A DNA stretch of 44,360 nt from a virus. The translations under genes were made by a program, and so were the position numbers. The stretch is taken from the IMG/VR virus record IMGVR_UViG_3300031707_000043, positions 1 to 44,360 of that record; one strand, 5' to 3'. The number at the start of each line of letters is the position of its first letter. Position 1 is the first letter of the stretch. This document shows, in pieces, positions 28,971 to 37,873 of the stretch. The notes under the pieces are model-generated. The model was not told the origin of the DNA, made no database searches, and saw nothing but the letters and a program-made list of their open reading frames with translations.

Positions 28971-30764
28971 TCAACTACATGTTGTATTTCTGTATACACT
29001 ATTGTCGGTTGAATTAATACATAAGTATTTACCTGTTCCACTGATACCAACTAAATACAATTTATTTGATATATTGACACTACCTCTGACATCAAGTTCT
29101 TGTGTTGGTGTAGATGTTCCAATACCAAGTTTTGCTCCCAACAATCTCATGGTTTCAACAAATATACCATTCAAATCTTTTGTAAAAAATTGTAAAAATC
29201 CAGTTGTATTGTATTGAGTTGAATTAGTCATACCAACACCATAAACGATTGGTGAATATGTGGTATTTCCTGTTATATTCACTTGAAACATCTTTTGATT
29301 TCCTGGCACTGGTGCTGTTAAAATAATGCCATTTTTTGTATTGTTATACCATTCAGTCCAATTCAGTCCATTATTGAGTGAATATCGTGCAGCCACGTTT
29401 GCATCAGAGGCTGACAAATTAAGTACTATGTATGTATAATTACCGGCGACTGAGTCATTCATTTTTGAATAAAACATATTCTGTGCAGGATTATAAGTAT
29501 TGAAATCCCAACTTGATTTAGAATAATTAAAAACTGCAAGTTCATCAATAGTTGCTGTTCCAGAATCTCCAAACGCACCATCACCCAAAACTGCGTTATC
29601 ACTATCTCTTGAAGTGCTACCTGTTATGTTTGAACCAGCAGTCCAAGTTGTTACTGTCGTGAAATTAGTTAATACACCATTTACATAACAATATGTTCCT
29701 GTAGCGTTTTGACCTATAGCGACATGAAACCAAGTTTGACTGCTAACTGTATAATTACAATCAACACCATCACCAGCAGCATTGTTTCCTGAAGATTCCC
29801 ATTGTAATCTACCAGCAGAAGTTGTATGCAATTGGAAACCATTTTTTGCTCCACCAAGATATGGATACCAATTAGTTATTGATGTCGCTGTCGATGAACT
29901 CGTGACTTTCGCCCACATCTCTGTTGTTCTTGGTGCAGGACCAAAGAATTCATCTCCTCCTGCAGTCATAACATATTTTAACAAATCAGTATTACCTGCA
30001 GTGTTATTTCTACCGTCTTTATATTTACCTGTAGTGTTATATGTTGTTGATGCTGTTAAAACAATAGTGCCTGATGGTGTTCCAGCGACGTTTGTTATTG
30101 AACCACTATCAAAGTGAAATAAACTCCATAAACCAGTTTCTGTTCCTTTGTATGGTAACATATAATTTAATGTCAAAGTTCCATCAGAATTAATACTCAC
30201 TGTCGAACTCCCATTATTAATTAATTGCCAATACGTTTGGTTATAATCTGTATTTGTTGTTGAATTCCACCATGGGTCTAGTAAATAGAAATTCCCTGCT
30301 GCAATAGCTTGAGCAAAAGTTTGGGCACTCGGCTTGACTGCAATATCATATTTACCATAAGTGTTAGTGTTGACAAAAACGTAAAACTTCACAAAGTAGG
30401 TTTTATTGGCAACAACTGCTAAATTCCTTGCATAACTCCAAGTTGTTTTATCATCATACGTATAATTAATACTTGAAAGATTATATGACACCCACGTTGG
30501 TTTTGTCGTTCCATTGATATCTGTTACATTTTTCCACAACTGTGCATTTATCATTTGAGCATTTGTATTATTTATACCAAATGCAAAATCTACATCAAGA
30601 CTTGCTGCTTTTACAGTGAAATTAACATCAACATAACCACTTTGTGTTATTGTTGAAGGACATGCTGAAATGTATACTTTTGCATCATCGATAGTTTCAC
30701 AAGCAGCTGATACAAAACTAATTGACAATAACATCATAATCACAAACAATATTTTTTTTAACAT
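28971..30764 (-). CDS. Secreted LamG-like fibre/adhesin protein
   Basis: 597 residues from ATG 30764. Signal peptide MLKKILFVIMMLLSISFVSA before ACETID. A beta domain rich in NxS/T sites follows, then a LamG/concanavalin-like jelly roll (LWSLFHFDSG...TTEMWAKV...WFHVAIGQNATGTYCYVNGV...TIDELAVFNYS, about 220-420). The end, LGIGTSTPTQELDVRGSVNI, is typical of phage fibre tails. ATG 30764 overlaps the upstream gene; GGTGGT lies 8 nt upstream. A signal peptide on a fibre-like virion protein is unusual. Confidence 0.75.
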   Translation of the reverse strand: MLKKILFVIMMLLSISFVSAACETIDDAKVYISACPSTITQSGYVDVNFTVKAASLDVDFAFGINNTNAQMINAQLWKNVTDINGTTKPTWVSYNLSSINYTYDDKTTWSYARNLAVVANKTYFVKFYVFVNTNTYGKYDIAVKPSAQTFAQAIAAGNFYLLDPWWNSTTNTDYNQTYWQLINNGSSTVSINSDGTLTLNYMLPYKGTETGLWSLFHFDSGSITNVAGTPSGTIVLTASTTYNTTGKYKDGRNNTAGNTDLLKYVMTAGGDEFFGPAPRTTEMWAKVTSSSTATSITNWYPYLGGAKNGFQLHTTSAGRLQWESSGNNAAGDGVDCNYTVSSQTWFHVAIGQNATGTYCYVNGVLTNFTTVTTWTAGSNITGSTSRDSDNAVLGDGAFGDSGTATIDELAVFNYSKSSWDFNTYNPAQNMFYSKMNDSVAGNYTYIVLNLSASDANVAARYSLNNGLNWTEWYNNTKNGIILTAPVPGNQKMFQVNITGNTTYSPIVYGVGMTNSTQYNTTGFLQFFTKDLNGIFVETMRLLGAKLGIGTSTPTQELDVRGSVNISNKLYLVGISGTGKYLCINSTDNSVYRNTTCS

Positions 30765-33700
30765 ATCATACCACCATTTCCATAGCTCATACATCCTGTC
30801 GTACTAACATTCAAAGTTGTTGACGTTGTTGTTGACGTGTTTGTCCAACCACCACCATTTCCACCACTAGTGCCGTTGGCTGCTGTACATGTTATTGCAT
30901 CGCCTATCTCTGACACGAAAGTGCCTGCTGGACAAGCAACAGGATAATTCTGAAGTTGTGTCCAATTTATTGCCGAGCCTATTGTTGCATATGAAGACTT
31001 ATCAAGTGACCAGTTACCAACAGAGTTTACAAGGTCAGTATAAGGAACATATGATGGTTTATCAAGTGACCAGTTACCAACCGATGTTAGTGATGCAGTT
31101 GTTGCATATGAAGACTTATCAAGTGACCAGTTACCAACCGATGTTAGTGATGCAGTTGTTGCATATGAAGACTTATCAAGTGACCAGTTACCAACAGAGT
31201 TTACAAGGTCAGTGTAAGGAACATATGATGGTTTATCAAGTGACCAGTTACCAATACTTTGTACGTATGTTATTAGTGCATATGAAGACTTATCGAGTGA
31301 CCAGTTACCAACAGAGTTTACAAGGTCAGTATAAGGAACATATGATGGTTTATCAAGTGACCAGTTACCAACGCCTGCAACCACTTCTGACATCGATAGA
31401 TTGTTGTAAACTGGCAAACTTGTGGTATTGGTGTATGATGATTTGTCAAGTGACCAGTTACCGATATTTGATGCAACTACTGTCATATTCACGTCTATTG
31501 TTCCTGTTGATGTTATTGCACCACCTGTCGTGAAAACGCCTGAGTTAATTTGTGTTACTGTACCACCACCAGCTGGTGCTATACATTGAACACCACTTAA
31601 TGTTGTATTTGCTACAAACTCACCTGCAGGACAATTACCTGTTCTTGCTAGTGTCGAATTGCCCAAACTTGTTAAATCTGTGCTGCTTGCAAATCCAGTA
31701 TGTCCAGAGCTTGCATAATCCAAATTCGTCAAAACTGCGTGATTACTATTGCTAGTAGATGGTGCTCCACCTGATGATGTAGTCTTTCCTCTGATGTCTT
31801 TGAATAAATTGCCATCAGTAAATGCTTGAAGTGTACCTGTTCCACCACCACCTGTTCTGTATAAAACGATTGTTCTTGCTATTGGCACAAACACTTCTTT
31901 CACTTGAGCATCACTTGGATAGTAGTTTGTCATTTCATACAAATCCTGCTCTGCAAGAGCTGCTGAATTGTACTCTGTTCCTGGCTTGGATTGATATATT
32001 GCAACCAATTTTGGCACAGTTGGTAATGTTCCACTTGTTGTCGTGCTTGTTGGAACTATACCCCACACTACGTTGATATATCTGTTGTCAGCGACACTTT
32101 CACCTGTTTGATATTGATTAAATGTGTTACTATCAAAAGTTGTAGCCGATATAAAACTGCCTGTTGAATTGATACGATAAAAGCCATCCGTTGATGAATT
32201 TAATGAAACATTCGTGTACATCTGAAATATACCATTATAGAAGTATCCTGTTGCTATTTTGATGTTTTTTGTTGCAGTCGTTGTTGTAAATCCACTCTTG
32301 TATGCTGCACCCATATCTTCAAATCTTCCCAACACTCTGTTGACGAATGTATCAACTTCACTTCGTGACCTAGAATATGAGTATATTGTGTATGTGCTAC
32401 CACTTACTGTACCAACTGAAAACTCAGCAACTGGTATAGTGCCTGTTGCTCCTGCACTTTCTGCTGTTTTCATTGTTGGTATACCACCAACTAATTCCCA
32501 ATAAACATAATTATGTTTTGGATTGGCATCCGTTCCATTAAGAAGTGATATTGTGGCGTTTGTAACACATCCTGTTCCGGATGATGGATATAACACACCA
32601 CCAAAATTAAATTGCCCACAACCATAAAATGCAATAAGCGTGTAGTTTAATACACCACCTGATGCACTTAATGTTAACCTTGATTTATCAAGTAATGTAT
32701 CCGTCATCATTTCTTGTGTGTGCTCAACAAAATTATTTAATGTGACATTTGCACCTTTTGTGTTCATTATCTCAAAGGTTTGATTGTTTAAATATACTCT
32801 CTGTGTTGCTCCATTGTATGGCACAAAAGATGCAGTATCATTTGCCCAATCAGCACTTATATTGTTGTATGATGATTTGTCAGCAGACCAATTGCCAACA
32901 GAAGTTATCATTATTGTGTCGTTATATCTTTGGTCAGTAGCATCAAGTTTTGATAGGTTTAATGTATCTACTCTTGCTGTCTCATTGTATCTTTGGTCAG
33001 TAGCATCAAGTTTTGATAGGTTTAATGTATCTACTCTTGCTGTCTCATTGTATCTTTGGTCAATTTTATCGAGCTTTAAATCAATTGCCGCACTGTCATT
33101 ATATCGTGATAATGAGCCACCACTATCATTTATCCATCCATTCACTGTCAAATTACCACCAACCAATAAACTGACAAGTGTTTCTTGAACGCTTGTACAA
33201 GTTATTGTGTCACCAACTTGTGTCATAAAATTGTTGGCAGGACATGCAACAGGATAACCTGTTAAATTTGTCCACTCAATTTGGTCATCAATACTTCTCT
33301 TTGAAAGATTTAATGCATCAACTCTTGCTGTCTCATTATATCTTTGGTCAGTTTTATCCAAATACTTGTTGTCGGATGTAGTTTTATTGTAGTATAACAA
33401 ATCTGTTTGGGTCTGATTCAAAAAGCCTAGAGCATTACCAATTCCATAGTATAATGTATCAAACCAATTTTTAAGTTCTGAACTTAGATTAAACCCTAAG
33501 CCCTTAATATTATTGCTTGTATTAACACTCTGAATGAGCAGGGTATCGTTATATCTCTGGTCACTGCTATCTAGCTTGGATAAATTTAAAGCATCTATTC
33601 TTTGGGAATCGTTGTATCTTTGGTCATCCTTAAATAAGTATGTGTTATTTGTGAAAGTTGAGTTTACAAAATCCATATTGTTTGTGAAGTTTGATAGGTA

Positions 33701-33916
33701 TAATGGCACTCCTGTGATAGATGAATATGGAAATGTAGAATTTGATGTCAATACCCTCGAGCCGTTTTCATATATTCTTGTGCCGTTTATAGATGTGAAA
33801 TTGAGAATAGAATATACATTTTTGCCAACAATATTGCCTGTTGGAACAAAGTCAACAGCTGACACTAATGGAATGATTACCATCAGTATCAGTGTTATAA
33901 AAAAAAGTTTTTTCAT
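30758..33916 (-). CDS. Giant secreted fibre/adhesin with two repeat families
   Basis: 1052 residues, the largest gene. Signal peptide MKKLFFITLILMVIIPLVSA then VDFVPTGN. Region 1 (about 95-350) has six DQRYN(D/E) units with LNLSKLD; the middle (about 380-740) is a strand-rich domain; the last 250 residues have eight to nine GNWSLDK(S/P)SY repeats; it ends CMSYGNGGMIC with paired Cys. Short coiled trimerising repeats of this kind form phage fibre shafts. Many NxS/T sites suggest N-glycosylation if exported. The leader peptide and neighbouring LamG protein suggest a cell-surface or virion-surface adhesin. Confidence 0.8.
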   Translation of the reverse strand: MKKLFFITLILMVIIPLVSAVDFVPTGNIVGKNVYSILNFTSINGTRIYENGSRVLTSNSTFPYSSITGVPLYLSNFTNNMDFVNSTFTNNTYLFKDDQRYNDSQRIDALNLSKLDSSDQRYNDTLLIQSVNTSNNIKGLGFNLSSELKNWFDTLYYGIGNALGFLNQTQTDLLYYNKTTSDNKYLDKTDQRYNETARVDALNLSKRSIDDQIEWTNLTGYPVACPANNFMTQVGDTITCTSVQETLVSLLVGGNLTVNGWINDSGGSLSRYNDSAAIDLKLDKIDQRYNETARVDTLNLSKLDATDQRYNETARVDTLNLSKLDATDQRYNDTIMITSVGNWSADKSSYNNISADWANDTASFVPYNGATQRVYLNNQTFEIMNTKGANVTLNNFVEHTQEMMTDTLLDKSRLTLSASGGVLNYTLIAFYGCGQFNFGGVLYPSSGTGCVTNATISLLNGTDANPKHNYVYWELVGGIPTMKTAESAGATGTIPVAEFSVGTVSGSTYTIYSYSRSRSEVDTFVNRVLGRFEDMGAAYKSGFTTTTATKNIKIATGYFYNGIFQMYTNVSLNSSTDGFYRINSTGSFISATTFDSNTFNQYQTGESVADNRYINVVWGIVPTSTTTSGTLPTVPKLVAIYQSKPGTEYNSAALAEQDLYEMTNYYPSDAQVKEVFVPIARTIVLYRTGGGGTGTLQAFTDGNLFKDIRGKTTSSGGAPSTSNSNHAVLTNLDYASSGHTGFASSTDLTSLGNSTLARTGNCPAGEFVANTTLSGVQCIAPAGGGTVTQINSGVFTTGGAITSTGTIDVNMTVVASNIGNWSLDKSSYTNTTSLPVYNNLSMSEVVAGVGNWSLDKPSYVPYTDLVNSVGNWSLDKSSYALITYVQSIGNWSLDKPSYVPYTDLVNSVGNWSLDKSSYATTASLTSVGNWSLDKSSYATTASLTSVGNWSLDKPSYVPYTDLVNSVGNWSLDKSSYATIGSAINWTQLQNYPVACPAGTFVSEIGDAITCTAANGTSGGNGGGWTNTSTTTSTTLNVSTTGCMSYGNGGMIC
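30975..31470 (-). repeat. GNWSLDK(S/P)SY repeat array
   Basis: Eight near-identical units with the DNA core GACTTATCAAGTGACCAGTT or its variant GGTTTATCAAGTGACCAGTT (plus-strand text), spaced roughly 54-69 nt apart. Two neighbouring units (31020-31210) are almost identical over more than 55 bp, so the array grew by recent unequal recombination. Confidence 0.85.
32925..33050 (-). repeat. Perfect 63-bp tandem duplication in the fibre gene
   Basis: Units 32925-32987 and 32988-33050 are identical and encode TDQRYNETARVDTLNLSKLDA-type residues twice (21 codons each). Degenerate copies lie on both sides, ending near 33625. Confidence 0.85.
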
Positions 33917-34089
33917 TTTTTCTTTGCCACGATTTTTGGTGCTACAACTGCCACAACTGGCTTTTTGACTTCAACAGGTGCTTCAGCAGCAACTTTTGCT
34001 GCTACCTTGTTGAAATACAACCCATTTGGGTGTGTATACTCATCAAAAATCCAAGCGACAACGCCGTGTTCATCATTTATACTTCTCAT
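33913..34089 (-). CDS. Small virion-operon protein with Ala/Val/Lys tail (58 aa)
   Basis: MRSINDEHGVVAWIFDEYTH, PNGLYFNKVAAKV, then a low-complexity tail KKPVVAVVAPKIVAKKK. GGTGTAAACCC precedes the ATG, which overlaps the upstream stop; its TGA overlaps the fibre ATG. The basic Pro/Ala tail resembles that of the zinc-ribbon protein at 6172. Function unknown. Confidence 0.6.
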   Translation of the reverse strand: MRSINDEHGVVAWIFDEYTHPNGLYFNKVAAKVAAEAPVEVKKPVVAVVAPKIVAKKK

Positions 34090-34394
34090 GGGTTTACACC
34101 ACTTGTGCCGACTATCATGAAAAATCTTGGGTCATTGTTGGTTACTGCAGGTACAGTGATTGTCAAAACCCCTGCTGTTACTGATGTTGTTGGAAATTCA
34201 ATGACGCTTACTGAATTATCAGTTGTGTGTTTCCATCCATACACTCCAATCAAGCCTTTTGCTGAAATGCCAAGTTTTGAAAGGGTGTATACCAAATAAT
34301 CACTTCCGTCAACAGTGTTATTGGTGCAGACCATCTGCATAACAACCTTGTTTGTGTTGACAAAAAAATCCGTGTTTAATACTAATGCTGCCAT
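34086..34394 (-). CDS. Small beta-rich virion protein, family B copy 3
   Basis: 102 residues: MAALVLNTDFFVNTNKVVMQ, then LGISAKGLIGVYGWKHTTDN and GVLTITVPAVTNNDPRFFMI. The same order of motifs (DxFh, K/GxxGhIGhhxxxxTxxSV, LTITh, RxxhhhG) occurs in the two genes upstream. Likely a head decoration or other surface protein. AGGAGGACTG precedes the ATG. Confidence 0.7.
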   Translation of the reverse strand: MAALVLNTDFFVNTNKVVMQMVCTNNTVDGSDYLVYTLSKLGISAKGLIGVYGWKHTTDNSVSVIEFPTTSVTAGVLTITVPAVTNNDPRFFMIVGTSGVNP

Positions 34395-34406
34395 TTTTCA
34401 GTCCTC

Positions 34407-34733
34407 CTATGGATTCAAGCTGTGACCATAGACAATGATATGTCGTCTATCGTCATTTGTTCCAGCTGCTATTGTTATTGTCAATACGCCTGTGGTTGTA
34501 TTAACTGCTGTTGTGTCTGCCTCTTGTGCAAAGACAGAATCATCGGTTGTTTCTGAAAATGCAATTATGCCAATAAAACCTTTTGGTCCAATGCCAAAGT
34601 TTGTCAATGTTATCGGTATTGTGTCAGTTGCGTCCACTGTTGCCAATGTTCTGACAAGTAATTGTGTGATACCATTGCTTTGGGTGACTCTTTTTATGAC
34701 ATAATCTGTTCCTTCTACTAATGCGTTTGCCAT
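34407..34733 (-). CDS. Small beta-rich virion protein, family B copy 2
   Basis: 108 residues: MANALVEGTDYVIKRVTQSN, FGIGPKGFIGIIAFSETTDD, VLTITIAAGTNDDRRHIIVY. Aligns with the neighbours at 34086 and 34747; GIGPKGFIGI corresponds to GISAKGLIGV. AAGGAGGACT precedes the ATG, an unusually strong site. Confidence 0.7.
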   Translation of the reverse strand: MANALVEGTDYVIKRVTQSNGITQLLVRTLATVDATDTIPITLTNFGIGPKGFIGIIAFSETTDDSVFAQEADTTAVNTTTGVLTITIAAGTNDDRRHIIVYGHSLNP

Positions 34734-34746
34734 TTTTTAGTCCTCC

Positions 34747-35067
34747 TTATCTATTCTTGGTTGGTCCAAGAAATATCAAATAATGTCTTGTCAGATTGTC
34801 TGCACCTGCTCCACCAATTGTTATTGTTAGTGTGCTGCCTGACATTGTTGTTGTTGGTTGTTCTTGTATCACAATGCTATTCTCTGTTGAGTGGATGAAT
34901 CCTATGATACCACACATTGAACCCCAGCCGTATTTTGCTAGGTCTATTGCGATTGTATCACCACTATCAACAGTGTTTATACATGAAACCACCATTGTTG
35001 ACATACCTCTGTTTGGTAAGCCTTGATTGATAAAAAAATCTGTATCCAATACTCTTGCTGTTGCCAT
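34747..35067 (-). CDS. Small beta-rich virion protein, family B copy 1
   Basis: 106 residues: MATARVLDTDFFINQGLPNR, KYGWGSMCGIIGFIHSTENS, TLTITIGGAGADNLTRHYLI. DTDFFIN matches NTDFFVN of the copy at 34086, and the C-terminal half aligns with both. GAGGTAATG precedes the ATG. Confidence 0.7.
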   Translation of the reverse strand: MATARVLDTDFFINQGLPNRGMSTMVVSCINTVDSGDTIAIDLAKYGWGSMCGIIGFIHSTENSIVIQEQPTTTMSGSTLTITIGGAGADNLTRHYLIFLGPTKNR

Positions 35068-35078
35068 TTTTCATTACC

Positions 35079-35345
35079 TCACTTGTAGATGATAAGCCCT
35101 TTAACATCTGTGCCTGTTGCACTTGTAAGGGTTATCACGTTTGCTGCTATTGTGTTCGGCTCTGCTACTCCAGTTGCTTTTATCTGCAAAAGAGCTGTAT
35201 CAACATAGGATGCATTTGTTATTGTCAATGTATCGTTGATTGCTGTTTTTGTGCCTGTTTCGAGCCATCCCAACTTATAACCACCTAGTGTTGCTCCACC
35301 AAGTGGGGTTATTTCAACCACTGCTATTTTTCTTGCTGTTGCCAT
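35079..35345 (-). CDS. Small beta-rich virion protein, family A copy 2
   Basis: 88 residues: ITPLGGATLGGYKLGWLETG, NDTLTITNASYVDTALLQIK, then NVITLTSATGTDVKGLIIYK. Nearly every motif is shared with the gene at 35357 (IAPLAGATLAGYKLGWL; NVITLT; GLLIYK). A small structural protein near the capsid gene, probably a decoration or cement protein. Confidence 0.72.
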   Translation of the reverse strand: MATARKIAVVEITPLGGATLGGYKLGWLETGTKTAINDTLTITNASYVDTALLQIKATGVAEPNTIAANVITLTSATGTDVKGLIIYK

Positions 35346-35356
35346 TTTGTTTTACC

Positions 35357-35629
35357 TCATTTATATATCAATAACCCTTGAACAGTACCTGTTGTGACTG
35401 CTGTTGTTAAGGTTATGACATTTGTTGCTAATGTATTTGCTTCAGACACGCCGTCAGCAGTTAGTTGTAAGAAAGCCGTATTGACACTTGATGCGTTTGT
35501 AATTGTAATCGTATCATCTGGTGCTGCTTTCGCTGTTGCTACTAACCAGCCGAGTTTGTAACCTGCAAGCGTTGCTCCAGCGAGTGGGGCAATTTCTTTT
35601 ACTACTGCATTCACGTTTGCTGCTACCAT
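35357..35629 (-). CDS. Small beta-rich virion protein, family A copy 1
   Basis: 90 residues: IAPLAGATLAGYKLGWLVAT, DDTITITNASSVNTAFLQLT, NVITLTTAVTTGTVQGLLIY. A clear paralogue of the gene at 35079. It lies just after the major capsid gene. GGAGGAACATAAC precedes the ATG. Confidence 0.72.
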   Translation of the reverse strand: MVAANVNAVVKEIAPLAGATLAGYKLGWLVATAKAAPDDTITITNASSVNTAFLQLTADGVSEANTLATNVITLTTAVTTGTVQGLLIYK

Positions 35630-35660
35630 GTTATGTTCCTCCTATCATTGTTGATAAAAA

Positions 35661-35695
35661 GTAAAAAAAAAAATAAAAAAAGTGCCTAAGCACTT
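35661..35695 (-). terminator. Capsid-gene terminator overlapping the stop codon
   Basis: On the minus strand AAGTGC-TTAG-GCACTT (35695-35680) is followed by TTTTTTATTTTTTTTTTT (down to 35663). The 6-bp stem includes the TAG stop of the capsid gene. The partial stop would make capsid mRNA more abundant than the downstream genes. Confidence 0.8.
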
Positions 35696-36813
35696 ATTGC
35701 TGTTACTGATGAGCAAAAGTTTGTATTCTTGATTATCAATACTTCATAGATTTTCAAGAAAAACTTGTCACTATCATTGACCTTTGCTAGTTTTTCGTAG
35801 GTCAAGTCCTGTAACACTCTCATCTCAACAACACTTAGGTCAAGGAAGTATATTGCCTTGCTACCTGTGGTATTTGACAAGAACATGCTTGGTACAATTG
35901 GGATTTCTCCAACCATACTTCTGTATGTTACTGATGTCATACCCCAGAATACTGCTTTTTCAGATTGAAGGTATCCTAGTTTTGTCTGTATTAAGCCTAA
36001 GATGTCGGTGTATACAGATGATGCACAGAATGCAACATTTGGTCTACCACCATCGTCAAATGCGTATTGTATTGCAGTGTTCAAGTCTGCTAATGACAAT
36101 GCAGTTGTTCCTTTTGCAACAGTGTTAGTTGTTGACATTGTTGTTACAATTCCATTAAACTCAGTTCCGTCTGGGTTTCCTGTTATTGCTGATGTGGTTG
36201 CATTACCATTGAAAATCAAGTTTTCTTCAAGCTCTTTCATTTCTCTTGTTTTTGCAAGTACTTCTAGTTGCATTGCATTTGGTGCTGCTGAATTGCCAAA
36301 TTGTCCCTCTGGATTTCCACCTGATGCTGTTATGCCCATCAACATAAATGATGGCACTGCTGCTAGGGTTTGACCAGTTACTCTGCCAACTGCATATAGA
36401 TACTTGATTACTTTGCTGTTTCTTGTATATGTGTCGTTTACTTCTGCTAGGGCTGCATCTTCAACTGCTGTAAAAGCTGCTCCTTTTGTCAAGGTTGTCC
36501 ATTCTGCAGTTACTCCCATGTTGCTTACTCTTGGGATTATTTCGACTGCTGGTGTAAACTTCCTTGATATGTCTATAATCTGTGGGTCAAGGTAGATTGG
36601 TATAATTGCCTTGTCAGTTGTACCTGCTCCCATGCCTGATACATTCATTGCTTTCAATCCTGCTTGGTAAGCATTCTGAAGTGAACCACCTGCTGCACGT
36701 AAGTCGATTTTGTTGTCAATATCGTAATAACGTGACCCAGCTTTCAAGTTCCCAAAAGACTGCTCATAAGCACCTTGGACGTCGATTTGTCCTACATTTC
36801 CTGTTCCTGCCAT
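35686..36813 (-). CDS. Major capsid protein (HK97 fold)
   Basis: 375 residues. It follows the protease/scaffold gene. The N-arm (about 1-70) is followed by IIPIYLDPQIIDISRKFTPA and VEIIPRVSNMGVTAEW, then EENLIFNGNATTSAITGNPD (E-loop-like), NVAFCASSVYTDILGLIQTK, and the P-domain end VVEMRVLQDLTYEKLAKVND. Size and order fit HK97-type capsid proteins that form icosahedral heads. AAGGAGGAGAAAAAA is one of the strongest ribosome binding sites here. Its own terminator follows. Confidence 0.88.
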   Translation of the reverse strand: MAGTGNVGQIDVQGAYEQSFGNLKAGSRYYDIDNKIDLRAAGGSLQNAYQAGLKAMNVSGMGAGTTDKAIIPIYLDPQIIDISRKFTPAVEIIPRVSNMGVTAEWTTLTKGAAFTAVEDAALAEVNDTYTRNSKVIKYLYAVGRVTGQTLAAVPSFMLMGITASGGNPEGQFGNSAAPNAMQLEVLAKTREMKELEENLIFNGNATTSAITGNPDGTEFNGIVTTMSTTNTVAKGTTALSLADLNTAIQYAFDDGGRPNVAFCASSVYTDILGLIQTKLGYLQSEKAVFWGMTSVTYRSMVGEIPIVPSMFLSNTTGSKAIYFLDLSVVEMRVLQDLTYEKLAKVNDSDKFFLKIYEVLIIKNTNFCSSVTAISA

Positions 36814-36826
36814 TTTTTTCTCCTCC

Positions 36827-37852
36827 TTATCTTACTAATTTTAATGGTGATACCATTTGTACCACTGGTTTTTCTGTTGGCATTGCTGTTTCAACAATTG
36901 CCTTCATAACTGGCTTTGCCAGTTCTGCTTTCATAGTTGCCATTTCTGCTCTTATTGTTTCCATCTCAGCATCATGTTTCTCTTTCATAGCTTTCACTAT
37001 TGCTTGAACGTCAACAACTTCTGCAATTGGCTCTGCTTTTACTTCTGCTTTTATTTCAGTTTCCATTGCTTTTACCTCTGCACTCTCGTTGCATTTTGTT
37101 TCTGGCTCTTTTTTGTGAGCCTTATCAATATGAGCATCAAGAGCATCCTTGTCAGCAAATTCTTTATCACATTCTTTACATTTCATCTTGTTTTCCTCCA
37201 TATCCTTTACTTCAGGCGATTTTGGTGTATCAACAGGATTAGTTAATGATTGTGTTGGGGCATCGACAGGATTGGTTAATTCAGAGCCTAGAGGGTGAAT
37301 TGCCTTGACTTCCTCCATGTCCATCCATGCTGCTGCAGATTTCATACTGACAGCGAATGTTGCATTTGGATTAACAGGAGAGCCTGTCAATGTTATGTTG
37401 ACTAGATTTAGATGCTTGATGATACTACCAGCTTTTTGTGTTGGATAAAAAGCAACACTGAAAGCCTTTAAAAAGCCGTCTTTAATGCTGCCCCAAAGTT
37501 CTGTGAAACTTCTTAGATTGTTATTGATTTTAGCCTTGACCCAAACACCTCGAGGTCTAATTTCAGAATGAATTACTTTTGCCACTGGTATCTTCATGTT
37601 CTTTGGTTTTGACAACATTTTACCATGCTCGTCATACCACTCTTCATGTTCGATGTCCATGGTGATGTTTTCGTTTTGAATTTGATTGTGTATGTCTTGC
37701 TGTGCTGACATTTCGAGAATTTCGCCAGATTTGTCTTCATCAATAGTAGATGCAAAGCCCTCGATGAAGTATTGTCTTTCGCCTTTTAAATTGACCTCTG
37801 ACCATAGAAAACCATCATTAATACTGTAACTGAAAACGTTTTTATTTGTCAT
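36827..37852 (-). CDS. Prohead protease fused to scaffold with a C2H2 zinc finger
   Basis: 341 residues. The N-terminal domain (about 1-170) is an HK97/S78-type prohead protease: FIEGFAS, a catalytic-His candidate in DIEHEEW (His69), Ser in LKAFSVAFYP (Ser132), and the family-end motif VNITLTGSPVNPNA. A linker with two LTNPVD(A/T)P copies follows. Then a C2H2 finger (Cys225, Cys228, His241, His246) and an Ala/Glu/Lys coiled coil (about 255-330), the scaffold part. The ATG lies about 30 nt from the late promoter TATA, so it may be leaderless. The zinc finger in a scaffold is unusual. Confidence 0.8.
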   Translation of the reverse strand: MTNKNVFSYSINDGFLWSEVNLKGERQYFIEGFASTIDEDKSGEILEMSAQQDIHNQIQNENITMDIEHEEWYDEHGKMLSKPKNMKIPVAKVIHSEIRPRGVWVKAKINNNLRSFTELWGSIKDGFLKAFSVAFYPTQKAGSIIKHLNLVNITLTGSPVNPNATFAVSMKSAAAWMDMEEVKAIHPLGSELTNPVDAPTQSLTNPVDTPKSPEVKDMEENKMKCKECDKEFADKDALDAHIDKAHKKEPETKCNESAEVKAMETEIKAEVKAEPIAEVVDVQAIVKAMKEKHDAEMETIRAEMATMKAELAKPVMKAIVETAMPTEKPVVQMVSPLKLVR

Positions 37853-37873
37853 AAACCAATTCTATAAGAATAA

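Noticed and set aside
30975-31470. CRISPR array
   Set aside because: The regularly spaced repeats are in-frame codons of the adhesin gene, and the intervals between them are themselves repetitive.
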